A DNA stretch of 64,000 nt from Desulfovibrio aminophilus (GCF_023660105.1 NZ_JAMHGA010000023.1:62001-126000); one strand, 5' to 3'. Counted from the first letter of the stretch, positions 1 to 8,159 are shown. Made by a program: numbers and translations. The notes: generated by a model from the sequence alone, not told the origin.

Positions 1-1
1 C

Positions 2-139
2 GGCCTGGAGATTCCGGTGATGATCGGCGGGGCCGTGGTCACCGAGCACTTCGCCCAGGCCATCGGCGCGGCCGGACACTCCACGGACGCGGTCTCCGCC
101 GTGCGGCTGGCCAAACGGCTGGCCGGGACGCTGCAGTAG
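2..139 (+). CDS. C-terminal end of a cobalamin-binding (corrinoid/MetH-like) protein, partial
   Basis: The window opens inside this gene; only the last 45 codons before TAG are present. They read IPVMIGGAVVTEHFA, then a GA...DAVSAVRLAKRL tail. That pattern is the end of the B12-binding Rossmann domain in cobalamin-dependent methionine synthase and related corrinoid methyltransferase proteins, where the GGA loop and the final helix close the fold. Nothing upstream is visible, so a full MetH cannot be told from a smaller corrinoid protein. The gene is followed within 65 bp by the thioredoxin lipoprotein gene on the same strand. Confidence 0.6.
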   Translation, partial: GLEIPVMIGGAVVTEHFAQAIGAAGHSTDAVSAVRLAKRLAGTLQ

Positions 140-202
140 CCCGCGCTTCCCCTCGGCCGGGGAATCTGCTACAGGGAACCAGTCATGAACCAAGGACGCG
201 CC

Positions 203-709
203 ATGAATTCCCGACTTTTCCCCGCCCGCCTGCTGGCCACGGCGCTGCTGGCGGTGGCCCTGTTCAGCACCACGGCCTGCGGCGGCTCCGAGCCGCCCAG
301 GAAGGCCGCCGGAGGGGACTGGCCCGCCGTGGACGCGGCCGGGGTCAAGAGCCTGGTGGCCGAGAGCAAGGGCGCGCCGCTCCTGCTCTGCTTCTGGACC
401 ACCTGGTGCCCCTCCTGCCGCCAGGAGATGGGCGAGCTGGCCAAGCTCCGCTCGGCCTACAAGCCCGGCCAGCTGCGGATGGTGGCCGTGTCCCTGGACG
501 AGGGCCCGGACGCCCTGAAGGCCTTCTTCAAGGACAAGCCGCCGGTGGAGGTGCTCCACGCCGGACCCGCCGTGGGCCAGGCCTACGGCATCGAGTCCAT
601 CCCGCACCTCATGATCTACGACCGCGACGGCAAGCAGGTCTTCAACCGCCCGGGGGCCTACCCCTTCGCCATGCTCGACGGCCTGATCAAGGGGCTCGTC
701 AAGGAATGA
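203..709 (+). CDS. TlpA-like thioredoxin-fold lipoprotein
   Basis: An exported thiol-disulfide protein of the TlpA/ResA/AhpC-TSA group, about 168 residues. The N-terminus is a lipoprotein signal (LLATALLAVALFSTTAC) with the lipid-accepting Cys near residue 26. The thioredoxin fold carries WCPSC, the CxxC redox site, near residue 70, and a cis-proline region (GIESIPHLMIYD) later. ATG 203 follows AAGGA at a good distance; an upstream in-frame ATG at 185 also has an AGGGA and cannot be excluded. The stop overlaps the next gene (ATGA). Expected role: periplasmic reductant, for example in cytochrome c maturation or thiol repair; the partner is not visible. Confidence 0.8.
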   Translation: MNSRLFPARLLATALLAVALFSTTACGGSEPPRKAAGGDWPAVDAAGVKSLVAESKGAPLLLCFWTTWCPSCRQEMGELAKLRSAYKPGQLRMVAVSLDEGPDALKAFFKDKPPVEVLHAGPAVGQAYGIESIPHLMIYDRDGKQVFNRPGAYPFAMLDGLIKGLVKE

Positions 710-1176
710 GCCAGCCGCTGCTGCGCAAGGCCCGCATCGACGACGCCAAGGCCATCCACGGCCTGCTCCTGACCTCCGGCGAGGGAGACGGCATGGTCCT
801 GCCGCGCTCCTTCAACCAGATCTATTCGCACCTGCGCGACTTCTTCGTGGTCGCGGACCGCGACAGCGGGACCGTGCTCGGCTGCTGCGCCCTGTCCATC
901 TGCTGGGACAACCTGGCCGAGATCCGCTCGCTCAAGGTCCACCCCGACGCGCGGGGCCGGGGCCTCGGGCGGCATCTCATCGACGCCTGCCTGTCCGAGG
1001 CCGTGACCCTGGGCATCTTCCGGGTCTTCGTGCTCACGAACCAAGAGGCGTTCTTCAGGAAAATGGGCTTCGAGGAGACCGGCAAGGACACCCTGCCCCA
1101 GAAGGTCTGGGCCGACTGCGTGAACTGCACGAAGTTCCCGGACTGCGACGAAACCGCCATGATCATGGAGCTGTAA
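706..1176 (+). CDS. GNAT acetyltransferase, short ArgA-like
   Basis: A 156-residue GNAT-fold enzyme. The acetyl-CoA loop is seen as VHPDARGRGLGRHLI (R/Q-x-x-G-x-G/A pattern). The C-terminal part QKVWADCVNCTKFPDCDE, with its Cys pairs, matches the short N-acetylglutamate synthases used for arginine synthesis in bacteria that lack the kinase-fused ArgA. The expected reaction is acetyl-CoA plus glutamate to N-acetylglutamate, first step of the arginine pathway. The start overlaps the lipoprotein stop by ATGA, and hpt follows after 1 bp, so the three are likely cotranscribed. Substrate assignment is inferred from the C-terminal motif; another amino-acid acetyltransferase is possible. Confidence 0.65.
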   Translation: MSQPLLRKARIDDAKAIHGLLLTSGEGDGMVLPRSFNQIYSHLRDFFVVADRDSGTVLGCCALSICWDNLAEIRSLKVHPDARGRGLGRHLIDACLSEAVTLGIFRVFVLTNQEAFFRKMGFEETGKDTLPQKVWADCVNCTKFPDCDETAMIMEL

Positions 1177-1177
1177 C

Positions 1178-1708
1178 GTGGCCCACCGTCTGAACGTCCT
1201 GGTCCCGGCGGAGAAGATCGCCGCCCGCGTGGCCGAGCTGGGCCGGGAGGTTTCCGAAGCCTACCGCAACAAGCCGCTGGTCTGCGTCTGCGTGCTCAAG
1301 GGCGCGTTCCTGTTCTTCGCCGACCTCCTGCGCCATGTGGACGTGGGTCCGGAGATCGACTTCGTGCGCCTGGCCAGCTACGGCGCGGGCACGGCCTCCA
1401 GCGGGACGATCACCTTCAGCAAGGATCTGGAGGTGAACATCGAGGGCAAGCACGTGCTCATCGTGGAGGACATCGTGGACTCCGGACGCTCGGCGGAGTT
1501 CCTGGTGCACGTCTTCTCCAAGCGCAATCCGAGAAGTTTGAAAATTTGCGCGCTCGTTGATAAAAAGGAGCGCAGGGAAACGGACGTGCCGGTCGCCTTC
1601 ACCGGCTTCAACCTGACCGGCAAGGGTTTCCTGGTCGGCTTCGGCATGGACTACGCGGAACGCTACCGCGAGCTGGACGCCATTTATGAACTCATCCGCG
1701 AGGGATGA
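1178..1708 (+). CDS. hpt: hypoxanthine phosphoribosyltransferase
   Basis: Purine salvage enzyme converting hypoxanthine or guanine plus PRPP to IMP or GMP in the cytosol. It has 176 residues, the usual length. The type I PRTase PRPP-binding motif VLIVEDIVDSGRS is clear, with the N-terminal VCVLKGAFLFFADL loop and the C-terminal DYAERYRELDAIYEL typical of Hpt. The start is GTG, one base after the upstream stop, implying translational coupling. A short AT-rich stretch around 1535-1570 is unlike the surrounding codon use but leaves the frame intact. Confidence 0.93.
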   Translation: MAHRLNVLVPAEKIAARVAELGREVSEAYRNKPLVCVCVLKGAFLFFADLLRHVDVGPEIDFVRLASYGAGTASSGTITFSKDLEVNIEGKHVLIVEDIVDSGRSAEFLVHVFSKRNPRSLKICALVDKKERRETDVPVAFTGFNLTGKGFLVGFGMDYAERYRELDAIYELIREG

Positions 1709-1723
1709 GCAGGAGCAAGTCTC

Positions 1724-2761
1724 ATGATCATCACCTGCCCCAACTGCAACACGAAGTACAACCTCCCGGACGCCAAGATCCCGGCCGGCGGGGCCAAGGT
1801 GAAGTGCTCCAAGTGCGCCCACGTCTTCCAGGCCAAGCCGCCCAGGCTTGAGCCCGAGGACCAGGCCGCGGATCTGCTGGAGCGCCCCGAGGCCCAGGCC
1901 CCGGCCGGTTCCTCCCAGGCCTTCGAGGACGCCTTCGACGAGGCCGTGAGCGACGCCCGCAAGCCCGCTCCCAAGGCGGCCCCCAAACCCGCGCCCAAGC
2001 CCGCTCCCGCGCCGGAACCCGAGCCGGAGCCCGAGGAGGACGAGGCCGCCGAGGAAACTCCCTACGAGGAGGAGGCCCCGGCCGAGGAGGAAGCTCCAGC
2101 CGAGGAGGAGGCCGTTGAAGAGGAAGAGGCCGAGGACGAAGGCCCCCACCTCGACGACGGCATGAGCCTGGACGAGGGTCCGGCTGCCAAGCCCGCCAAG
2201 CGCAAGAAGCCCCTGGTCCTGGCCCTGCTCCTCGCCGTGCTGGCCCTGGTGCTCGTCTACGTGGCCTACGTGCTCCAGCCCGTGCTGCCCTTCAAGCTGC
2301 CCGCCCTGCCCTTCAACCTCCCCGGAGTGAAGGCCCCGGCCGCGGAGCAGGATTCCGACCCGGCCTCCCGGGTCAGGAAGATCGCCCTGCGCAACATGCG
2401 CCAATACGTGGTGGTCAACGAGAAGACCGGGCCCGTGTTCGTCATTGAGGGCAAGGCCGTGAACACCTTCGACTCCCCCAAGGAGCACATCCGCGTGGAG
2501 GCCACCCTCTACGACGCGGCGGGCAACGTCCTGGGCGGCAAGCAGATGCTCTGCGGCAACACGCTCTCGCAGCTCCAGCTCCAGGTCCAGACCGAGGAGG
2601 AGATCAACACCGGCCTGACCTCCGAGGTGGGCGTGCTCTCCAACAACACATTCCTCAAGCCGGGCATGGACACGCCGTTCATGATCGTGTTCTTCAACCC
2701 GCCCAAGAACATCAAGGAATTCGGGGTCAAGGTCATCGACGCCCGCGACCCGGCCCAATAG
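1724..2761 (+). CDS. zinc-ribbon (MJ0042-type) membrane protein with DUF3426-like domain
   Basis: A 345-residue protein in three parts. Residues 1-35 form a CPNC...CSKC zinc ribbon (C5, C8, C28, C31) of the MJ0042 type. Residues about 50-155 are a low-complexity Pro/Ala then Glu-rich linker with repeated EEEAPAEE blocks. A single transmembrane helix at about 162-184 precedes an exported C-terminal domain that looks like DUF3426 (VFVIEGKAVN, IRVEATLYDAAGNVL, FMIVFFNPP). The N-terminal ribbon should be cytosolic and the C-terminal domain periplasmic. Function is unknown; such proteins are common in delta-proteobacteria. It lies 15 bp after hpt and ends the operon at a strong hairpin. Confidence 0.75.
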   Translation: MIITCPNCNTKYNLPDAKIPAGGAKVKCSKCAHVFQAKPPRLEPEDQAADLLERPEAQAPAGSSQAFEDAFDEAVSDARKPAPKAAPKPAPKPAPAPEPEPEPEEDEAAEETPYEEEAPAEEEAPAEEEAVEEEEAEDEGPHLDDGMSLDEGPAAKPAKRKKPLVLALLLAVLALVLVYVAYVLQPVLPFKLPALPFNLPGVKAPAAEQDSDPASRVRKIALRNMRQYVVVNEKTGPVFVIEGKAVNTFDSPKEHIRVEATLYDAAGNVLGGKQMLCGNTLSQLQLQVQTEEEINTGLTSEVGVLSNNTFLKPGMDTPFMIVFFNPPKNIKEFGVKVIDARDPAQ

Positions 2762-2776
2762 GCCTTCCATCCGATG

Positions 2777-2823
2777 CGAAACGAAGCGGGCCGCCGGTAG
2801 TTCCGGCGGCCCGCTTCGTTTCG
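2777..2823. terminator. bidirectional hairpin terminator
   Basis: A perfect 21-bp inverted repeat (2777-2797 with 2803-2823) and a 5-base loop lies between two convergent genes, the zinc-ribbon gene (+) and the membrane thioredoxin gene (-). The outer stem is A/T-containing (CGAAACG...CGTTTCG), giving short T tracts on either strand, so it can end transcription from both sides. Confidence 0.85.
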
Positions 2824-2838
2824 TCGGAGCCGTCAGGT

Positions 2839-3285
2839 TCAGCGCACGCCGAGCTTGGCGAACGTGTCCCGGATGCTCTCCTTGTCCAGGAAGCCGACGT
2901 GGCGGCCCACCTCCCGCCCCCCGGCATCGTAGAATATCTGGGTGGGAATGCCCTGGATGCCGAAGCGCGCTCCCTGTTCGGGATGCTTCCAGACGTCGAT
3001 GAACAGCACGGCGGCGCGGCCCTCATATTCCGCCTTCAACTCCTCGATGATCGGAGCCATCATCTTGCAGGGGATGCATTCCGTGGCCCCGACGTCCAGC
3101 ATGGTCACCATGCCCGGCGCGGGGACCGTCGGGACGTCGGCGGCCTGAGCGGCGGGCTGCGCCGGCGTCTGGGCCGCAGCCGGGGCCTCCGCCCTTTTTC
3201 CAAAGACGTAGACCCCCAGCAGAACCGCGACCAGGAGGACCGCGAAGGCCCCACCCATCAGACCGTTTCTATTGCCTGTGTTCAC
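2839..3285 (-). CDS. membrane-anchored thioredoxin-family protein
   Basis: A 148-residue thioredoxin-fold protein with an N-terminal hydrophobic anchor (about residues 9-28, AVLLVAVLLGVYVFG), an Ala/Pro linker, then a thioredoxin domain with ECIPCK, the CxxC active site, near residue 71 and a cis-Pro IQGIPTQIFYD. The active site should face the periplasm. The start is GTG at 3285, preceded by AGGGAG. It is the last gene of the run that starts at the arsR-like gene and lies 125 bp beyond the ccdA-like gene, so it is the likely exported acceptor of electrons passed through CcdA. Confidence 0.82.
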   Translation of the reverse strand: MNTGNRNGLMGGAFAVLLVAVLLGVYVFGKRAEAPAAAQTPAQPAAQAADVPTVPAPGMVTMLDVGATECIPCKMMAPIIEELKAEYEGRAAVLFIDVWKHPEQGARFGIQGIPTQIFYDAGGREVGRHVGFLDKESIRDTFAKLGVR

Positions 3286-3410
3286 TGTGGCGCTCCCTTT
3301 CGACGTGTTGCCGTCGCTGGAAAGATCATCATGCGGAAGAATGCCTGGGGTGCGTCATGGCACGGCGGAAATCCGCATTCCCCGAAAACGTTCCGCGCGC
3401 CTCCGGCCCT

Positions 3411-4181
3411 CTATGCCTGAAGAAACGGCCGGATCACGAAATAGACCCCCATGCCCGCCACCAGGGCTCCGGCCGCGCGCCGGAACCAACGGCCGCCCTC
3501 CCGCATGGACGCGCTCTCCAGGATCCTGCGCGTCCTGGCCGCGGAACTCCCGGCAAGGGCGATGGGCAGGCAGTGCCCGAGGCCGAAGAGCAGGATGAGC
3601 AGGACGCCGTCCACAACGCGCCGCTGCACCGTGATCACGGCCAGGATGGGAGCGATGAAGCCGAAGGTGCAGGAACCGGAAAGCACGCCGTAGACCAGGC
3701 CCAGGGCGAAAGCCCCGAAACGTCCGCGCAGCCGAAAGCGGCCCATGAGACCGCCGCCGATCCCCCATCTGACGACTCCGAGCATGTCCAGGGCCACCCA
3801 GATGAGGATGCCGCCCACAAAGGCGGTCCACCACGGCCCCACGTCCCCGAGCATCCGCCCCAGCAGGGCGCAAATGGCTCCCACGGCCGCGATGGTCACA
3901 AACAGGCCGCAGGTGAACAGGACGGCATACTGCGCGGCCTGGCGGCCTTCTAGGAGCCGGTCCTGTCCTCCCACGTAGCCCACGATGAGCGGAATGGAGG
4001 CCAGGTGGCAGGGACTGAACAGGACGCTCGCCACGCCCCAGAGAAAACAGCCCAGGGCGGCCCACAGCAGGCCGCCGCTCATCCAGCCGTTGACGGCCAG
4101 GAAGAAGTCCTGGAGCACGCCGCTCACCACGCCGGGGAAGGATTCACGCCCCCGACGGCGGGCCGTCCAGCGGGAGGGCAC
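3411..4181 (-). CDS. CcdA/DsbD-type thiol-disulfide membrane transporter
   Basis: A polytopic membrane protein of up to 256 residues with about six hydrophobic helices. The first core helix carries FSPCHLASIPLIVGY and a later one GSCTFGFIAPIL, the two conserved Cys-Pro-like sites that CcdA and DsbD use to move reducing equivalents from cytosolic thioredoxin to the periplasm. The start is uncertain: GTG 4181 has a Shine-Dalgarno-like GGGAGG immediately adjacent, and the family fold begins some 20 residues later. It lies between a small cytosolic CPKC thioredoxin and a membrane thioredoxin, a complete donor-transporter-acceptor set. Confidence 0.82.
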   Translation of the reverse strand: MPSRWTARRRGRESFPGVVSGVLQDFFLAVNGWMSGGLLWAALGCFLWGVASVLFSPCHLASIPLIVGYVGGQDRLLEGRQAAQYAVLFTCGLFVTIAAVGAICALLGRMLGDVGPWWTAFVGGILIWVALDMLGVVRWGIGGGLMGRFRLRGRFGAFALGLVYGVLSGSCTFGFIAPILAVITVQRRVVDGVLLILLFGLGHCLPIALAGSSAARTRRILESASMREGGRWFRRAAGALVAGMGVYFVIRPFLQA

Positions 4182-4200
4182 CCTCCCGGGACGTCTCTGG

Positions 4201-4434
4201 TCACCTTCCGATCCAGGCCAGCACCTCGTCGCGGGAGGGCGCCCGACCCGCCACCTTGACCACGCCGTCCACGACCACGGCCGGGGTGCTCATGACGCCG
4301 TAGCGCATCATCTGCTGGAAGTCCGTGATCTTCTCCACGTCGGCGTCGATCCCGGCGGCGGCCACAGCCTCGCGCACCACCTTTTCCGCCTCCTTGCATT
4401 TGGGGCAACCCGGCCCCAGCACCTTGATCTCCAT
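4201..4434 (-). CDS. small thioredoxin-like protein (redox-active disulfide protein 2 type)
   Basis: A 77-residue mini-thioredoxin with the active site GCPKCKE near residue 9 and the cis-Pro region STPAVVVDG. This is the TM0996/MTH895 glutaredoxin-like family, often found beside ArsP-type permeases. ATG 4434 follows GGAGGAG closely; a TTG 12 bases upstream is less likely. It is cytosolic, with no signal. It sits directly before the CcdA-like gene and could be its electron donor. Confidence 0.85.
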   Translation of the reverse strand: MEIKVLGPGCPKCKEAEKVVREAVAAAGIDADVEKITDFQQMMRYGVMSTPAVVVDGVVKVAGRAPSRDEVLAWIGR

Positions 4435-4456
4435 GATCTCCTCCAATGATTGATGC

Positions 4457-5080
4457 TCAGCGGACCTTGCGGACCTCGTCGAGCACGTCGGCCAGCGGGC
4501 GTCCGTCCGGGGTCTGGGCCAGGGGATTCACCCGCAGCAGCCCCTCCCAGGCCTCGATGGCTCCGGCGCGGTCCTTGAGGTCGTGCAGGAGCACCACGCC
4601 CTTGTTGAAGCGGGCGGTGTCGTGCCCCGGGTCCAGGGCCACGGCCTTGTCGAAGGCCGCCACCGCGTCCCGGAACCGTCCCAGGTCGCGGTACATGACG
4701 CCCAGGTCGGTCCAGACGTTCGGATTCCTGGGGTCCAGTTTCAGGGCGGCCTCGTAGGCGGGCACGGCCTTGTCCGGCTGATGGGTGTCGAAGGCCAGGT
4801 TGCCCAGCTCGACCCAGGCCGCCAGGTCGCCCGGCTTGGCCTGGACCTGTCGTTCCAGGATCTCGATGCGGGCCCGCTCGGCCTGATGGCTTTCGTCCGG
4901 AGCCTGGGCCGCCGGAACCTGGGTCTGGGCCGTGGGCGCGCCTCCGGCCTGGCCCGAGCGGTAGGCGTCCACGAACACCGTTCCGGCGTAGAAGCCCACC
5001 AGCAGGGCGGCCAGGGCGGTAAGCAGCAGTTCCGGCCACCCGAACCGCTTGGCCTGTTTCGTCTGCGTCGGTTGTTTCAT
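4457..5080 (-). CDS. membrane-anchored TPR protein
   Basis: A 207-residue protein with one N-terminal transmembrane helix (about residues 15-38) and then about three tetratricopeptide repeats (WVELGNLAF, VWTDLGVMYRDLGRFRDAVAAF, ARFNKGVVLLHDL), a scaffold for protein contacts. ATG 5080 is chosen because AGGAG lies 7 bases before it; ATG 5086 is too close to that site. It lies 22 bp before the mini-thioredoxin gene in the same operon. TPR proteins of this form accompany cytochrome c and thiol-redox assembly genes; a specific role cannot be read from the sequence. Confidence 0.75.
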   Translation of the reverse strand: MKQPTQTKQAKRFGWPELLLTALAALLVGFYAGTVFVDAYRSGQAGGAPTAQTQVPAAQAPDESHQAERARIEILERQVQAKPGDLAAWVELGNLAFDTHQPDKAVPAYEAALKLDPRNPNVWTDLGVMYRDLGRFRDAVAAFDKAVALDPGHDTARFNKGVVLLHDLKDRAGAIEAWEGLLRVNPLAQTPDGRPLADVLDEVRKVR

Positions 5081-5246
5081 CCTCATGCTCCTTGATGTGC
5101 GGGAATGTGCACGGAACGCTCCGCGCCGCCCCGCCCAAGCAAATGCCGTACCCCGGGGAAAATACACCGATCCCGGCCCCTTGGTCCAGGGGCGGCGGGC
5201 TTGTGCAAGCCGTTTTCGTGCAGCATGCGCAACATCCGGCACATGC

Positions 5247-6332
5247 TCAGAGCACGAGGTTGAAGAGCTCGCCCACCAGCAGGATGCCCGCCGCCACCAC
5301 GCCCAAAAACACGGCGATGAGCCGGGGCTTGAGCACCTTGCGCAGGATGACCGCCTCCGGCAGGGACAGGGCGATCACGGACATCATGAAGGCCAGCACC
5401 GTGCCCAGGGCCGCGCCCTTGCCCAGCAGGGCCTCCACCACGGGCACGATGCCCGCCGCGTTGGAGTACATGGGCACGCCGACGAGCACGGCCGCCGGGA
5501 CGCTCCACCAGGCGTCCCTGCCCATGATTCCGGCCATGACCCCCTCGGGCACGTAGCCGTGGATGCCCGCGCCCACGGCGATGCCCGCCACCACGTAAAT
5601 CCAGACCCGGCCCAGGATGTCGCGCACGGCCCGGAGCCCGTAGACCACCCGCTGCCGGAGGGTCTTCTCCTCCTCGGCCGGGCCCTCGCCCGCGCGGATG
5701 CTCCGCACCCAGTCCTCCACGTGGCGCTCCATCCCGAGCCTGCCGATGACCCAGCCCGAGAGGACCGCCACGCCCAGGCCCGTCACCATGTAAAGGGCGG
5801 CCACCTTCCAGCCCAGCAGGCCGTAGAGCAGGACCACCGCGATCTCGTTGACCATGGGCGCGGAGACGAGAAAGGAGAAGGTCACGCCCAGGGGCACCCC
5901 GGCGGTGACGAAGCCGATGAACAGGGGCACGGCCGAGCAGGAGCAGAAGGGCGTGACGATGCCCAGGCAGGCGGCCAGGACGTTGCCCACGGATTCCCGC
6001 CGCCCGGCCAGGAGCGCGCGGGTCCGCTCCGGGGTGAAGAAGGAGCGCACGACGCCCACGCCGAAAACCACCAGGGTCAACAGCAGGAGCACCTTGGGCG
6101 TGTCGTAGAGGAAGAATTCCACGGCCGAGAACAGGCGCGTGCCCGGCTCCAGGCCGGGAATCCGGGACGTGAGCCAGGAGGCCGCGTCCCGCAGGTTGCG
6201 GTAGACCAGAAACCAGAGCGCCAGGGCCGCCAGGCCCAGGAGCCATTCGGCCGGGCTCAGGCCCTTGCGGGCCGGCTTCGTCGTCATCCTGGAGCCCGCG
6301 CGGCAGGCCCCGCTCATGGGCAGTTCCTTCAT
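5247..6332 (-). CDS. ArsP-type permease (DUF318)
   Basis: A 361-residue permease with about eight to ten membrane helices. The conserved family motif TPFCSCSAVPLFIGF is present, followed by GVPLGVTFSFLVSAP. ArsP proteins with this Cys motif export trivalent organoarsenicals, while relatives are linked to copper/zinc efflux. ATG 6332 follows a GAGGGGG that overlaps the arsR stop, so the two are translationally coupled. The repressor upstream has an arsenic-type CVC site, supporting metalloid export. A 166-bp gap without a gene separates it from the TPR gene. Confidence 0.8.
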   Translation of the reverse strand: MKELPMSGACRAGSRMTTKPARKGLSPAEWLLGLAALALWFLVYRNLRDAASWLTSRIPGLEPGTRLFSAVEFFLYDTPKVLLLLTLVVFGVGVVRSFFTPERTRALLAGRRESVGNVLAACLGIVTPFCSCSAVPLFIGFVTAGVPLGVTFSFLVSAPMVNEIAVVLLYGLLGWKVAALYMVTGLGVAVLSGWVIGRLGMERHVEDWVRSIRAGEGPAEEEKTLRQRVVYGLRAVRDILGRVWIYVVAGIAVGAGIHGYVPEGVMAGIMGRDAWWSVPAAVLVGVPMYSNAAGIVPVVEALLGKGAALGTVLAFMMSVIALSLPEAVILRKVLKPRLIAVFLGVVAAGILLVGELFNLVL

Positions 6333-6340
6333 GATCCCCC

Positions 6341-6658
6341 TCAAGCCAGCATGCTGACGCGCTCCAGCGCGCCCTGGCGCAGGTGGGCGTCCACGCAGGC
6401 GATGAATCCCGGCACGCAGGCCAGGGCCAGGCGGTAGAACACGCTTACGCCCTCCTTGCGCGACTCCACCACCCCGGCCTCGCGCAGCACGGCCAGATGC
6501 TTGGACACCGTGGACACGTCCGCGCCCACCAGGGCGGTCAGGTCGCAGACGCAGCGCTCACCCTTGGCCAGGGCGTCCACCATGAGCAGCCGGGCCGGGT
6601 GGCCCAGGGCCTTGAACACGGCCGCGCGGGCCTCGTAGCGTTGCAGATCGTCGGGCAT
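6341..6658 (-). CDS. ArsR/SmtB-family metalloregulatory repressor
   Basis: A 105-residue winged-helix repressor. The recognition region reads VSTVSKHLAVLREAGVV, and the helix before it contains GERCVCDL (C36, C38), the CVC site that binds As(III)/Sb(III) in classical ArsR. Three further Cys lie in the C-terminal dimer helix region (ALACVPGFIACV plus flanks). ATG 6658 is preceded by GAGGGA. It probably represses its own operon through the inverted repeat that flanks the promoter -10 just upstream, and releases on thiol-reactive metalloid. Confidence 0.88.
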   Translation of the reverse strand: MPDDLQRYEARAAVFKALGHPARLLMVDALAKGERCVCDLTALVGADVSTVSKHLAVLREAGVVESRKEGVSVFYRLALACVPGFIACVDAHLRQGALERVSMLA

Positions 6659-6676
6659 GGATTCCCTCGCTTGTCT

Positions 6677-6696
6677 ATTTGGCAAAATAGCCAATA
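6677..6696 (-). promoter_or_regulatory. putative ArsR operator over the arsR promoter -10
   Basis: The inverted repeat TTGGC (6679-6683) and GCCAA (6690-6694) has a 6-base spacer. On the minus strand the spacer is TATTTT, which is also the best -10 element, so repressor binding would block RNA polymerase directly. It lies 19 bp upstream of the repressor start. Confidence 0.55.
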
Positions 6697-6711
6697 ATGC
6701 GCCGTTGTCAA
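6684..6711 (-). promoter_or_regulatory. sigma-70-type promoter of the arsR operon
   Basis: On the minus strand TTGACA (6711-6706), a 16-base spacer and TATTTT (6689-6684) are seen. The -35 is a perfect consensus, and the -10 is embedded in the putative operator. It drives leftward transcription into the arsR-permease-thioredoxin genes. Confidence 0.6.
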
Positions 6712-6834
6712 GGACCATCTTCTCAGGCATGGTCGTTCAGCCCGTGGAACCGCGCCACCGGCGGGGCGTGACGCATGATCGTCACGCCGTGGGCCGCGCC
6801 GCGCGCCCGCGCCCACACCAGCCCGAGGAACCCG

Positions 6835-8151
6835 ATGAAGACCAAGGAAATCTTCCGCTGTTCGGCCTGCGGCGGCCAGTCCCCGCGCTGGCAGGGCCAG
6901 TGCCCCTCCTGCGGGGAATGGAACACCCTGGCCGCCGTGGAGGTGGCCAGGAAGACCGGCCGCGCCGCCGGGCGTTCCGCCTCCACGCCCCTGCCCCTGG
7001 AGGAGGTGGACGCCATCGACCTCAGGGCGCGGGGCACGGGCTTCGCGGCCCTGGACGCCGTGCTCGGCAAGGGTCTCGTGCCCGGCGGGGCCGTGCTCCT
7101 GGGCGGCGAGCCGGGCATCGGCAAGTCCACCCTGCTCCTCCAGCTGGCCGGACGCCAGGCCGCCCTGGGCCGCAAGGCCGTCTACCTCTCCGGCGAGGAG
7201 AGCCTGCCCCAGCTCAAGGCCCGCGCCGAGCGCCTGGGCCTGCTCGGCCCCGGCCTCCTGGCCCTCTCCTCCACCCGCACCGAGGACGCCCTGGCCGTGC
7301 TGGCCGATCCCGAGCCCCCGGACCTGCTCATCGTGGACTCGGTGCAGACCCTGGCCTCGCCCCAGGCCGACGGCATCCCCGGCAGCGTCTCCCAGGTCCG
7401 CGCCGTGTCCGGCGAACTGGTGGACGCCGTGAAGAAGACCGGCGCGACCCTCGTGCTCGTGGGCCACGTGACCAAGGACGGCCAGATCGCCGGGCCCAAG
7501 CTCCTGGAGCACATGGTCGACACCGTGCTCTACCTGGAGGGCGACCGCCAGCTGGCCGCCCGGCTCCTGCGCGTGCTCAAGAACCGCTTCGGCCCCAGCG
7601 ACGAGCTGGTGGTCTTCACCATGCGCGAGCAGGGCCTGGAGATCGTGGACGATCCCTCGACCTTCTTCCTCTCGGCCCGCGACGCCTCCCTGCCCGGCAC
7701 GGCCGTCGCCCTGGCCGTGGACGGCCAGCGGCCCTTCGCCGTGGAGCTCCAGGCCCTGGCGTCGAAGACCTACCTGGCCATTCCCCGGCGGGTGGCCCTG
7801 GGCTTCGACACGAACCGCCTGAACCTGCTCCTGGCCGTGGTCGAGCGGCGGCTGCGCCTCAACCTGGCCCAGTCCGACATCTATGCCAAGACCGGCGCGG
7901 GCCTGGCCCTGCGCGACCCGGGCATGGACCTGGCCCTGGTGGCGGCGGTCCTCTCCTCGTTCTACGACCGGCCCCTGCCCGAGGCGGCCGTGTTCTGGGG
8001 CGAGGTGGACCTCAACGGACAGGTGCGCCCCGCCCCGGGCCACGAGGTCCGGCTGCGCCAGGCCCGGCGCCTGGGCTACGAGCCCGTGCACCCTGGAATC
8101 TGCAAGACCCTCGCGGACGTGCAGCGGAAGCTGTTCGGAAGAGGGGAGTAG
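6835..8151 (+). CDS. radA: DNA repair protein RadA
   Basis: A RecA-like ATPase that drives branch migration in recombination repair, 438 residues. It has the N-terminal four-Cys zinc finger (CSACGG...CPSC), Walker A GGEPGIGKST near residue 90, Walker B LLIVDSVQ, the RadA-specific KNRFG motif, and a C-terminal Lon-protease-like domain (GLALRDPGMDLALVAAVLSS). ATG 6835 follows GAGGAA; upstream in-frame codons lack a ribosome site. It is divergent from the arsR operon. Confidence 0.95.
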   Translation: MKTKEIFRCSACGGQSPRWQGQCPSCGEWNTLAAVEVARKTGRAAGRSASTPLPLEEVDAIDLRARGTGFAALDAVLGKGLVPGGAVLLGGEPGIGKSTLLLQLAGRQAALGRKAVYLSGEESLPQLKARAERLGLLGPGLLALSSTRTEDALAVLADPEPPDLLIVDSVQTLASPQADGIPGSVSQVRAVSGELVDAVKKTGATLVLVGHVTKDGQIAGPKLLEHMVDTVLYLEGDRQLAARLLRVLKNRFGPSDELVVFTMREQGLEIVDDPSTFFLSARDASLPGTAVALAVDGQRPFAVELQALASKTYLAIPRRVALGFDTNRLNLLLAVVERRLRLNLAQSDIYAKTGAGLALRDPGMDLALVAAVLSSFYDRPLPEAAVFWGEVDLNGQVRPAPGHEVRLRQARRLGYEPVHPGICKTLADVQRKLFGRGE

Positions 8152-8159
8152 GCGGGATG

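Noticed and set aside
1163..2770. Long open frame on the minus strand opposite hpt and the zinc-ribbon gene
   Set aside because: Gly/Leu/His-rich low-complexity translation, no ribosome site or domain; a shadow of the GC-rich real genes on the plus strand.
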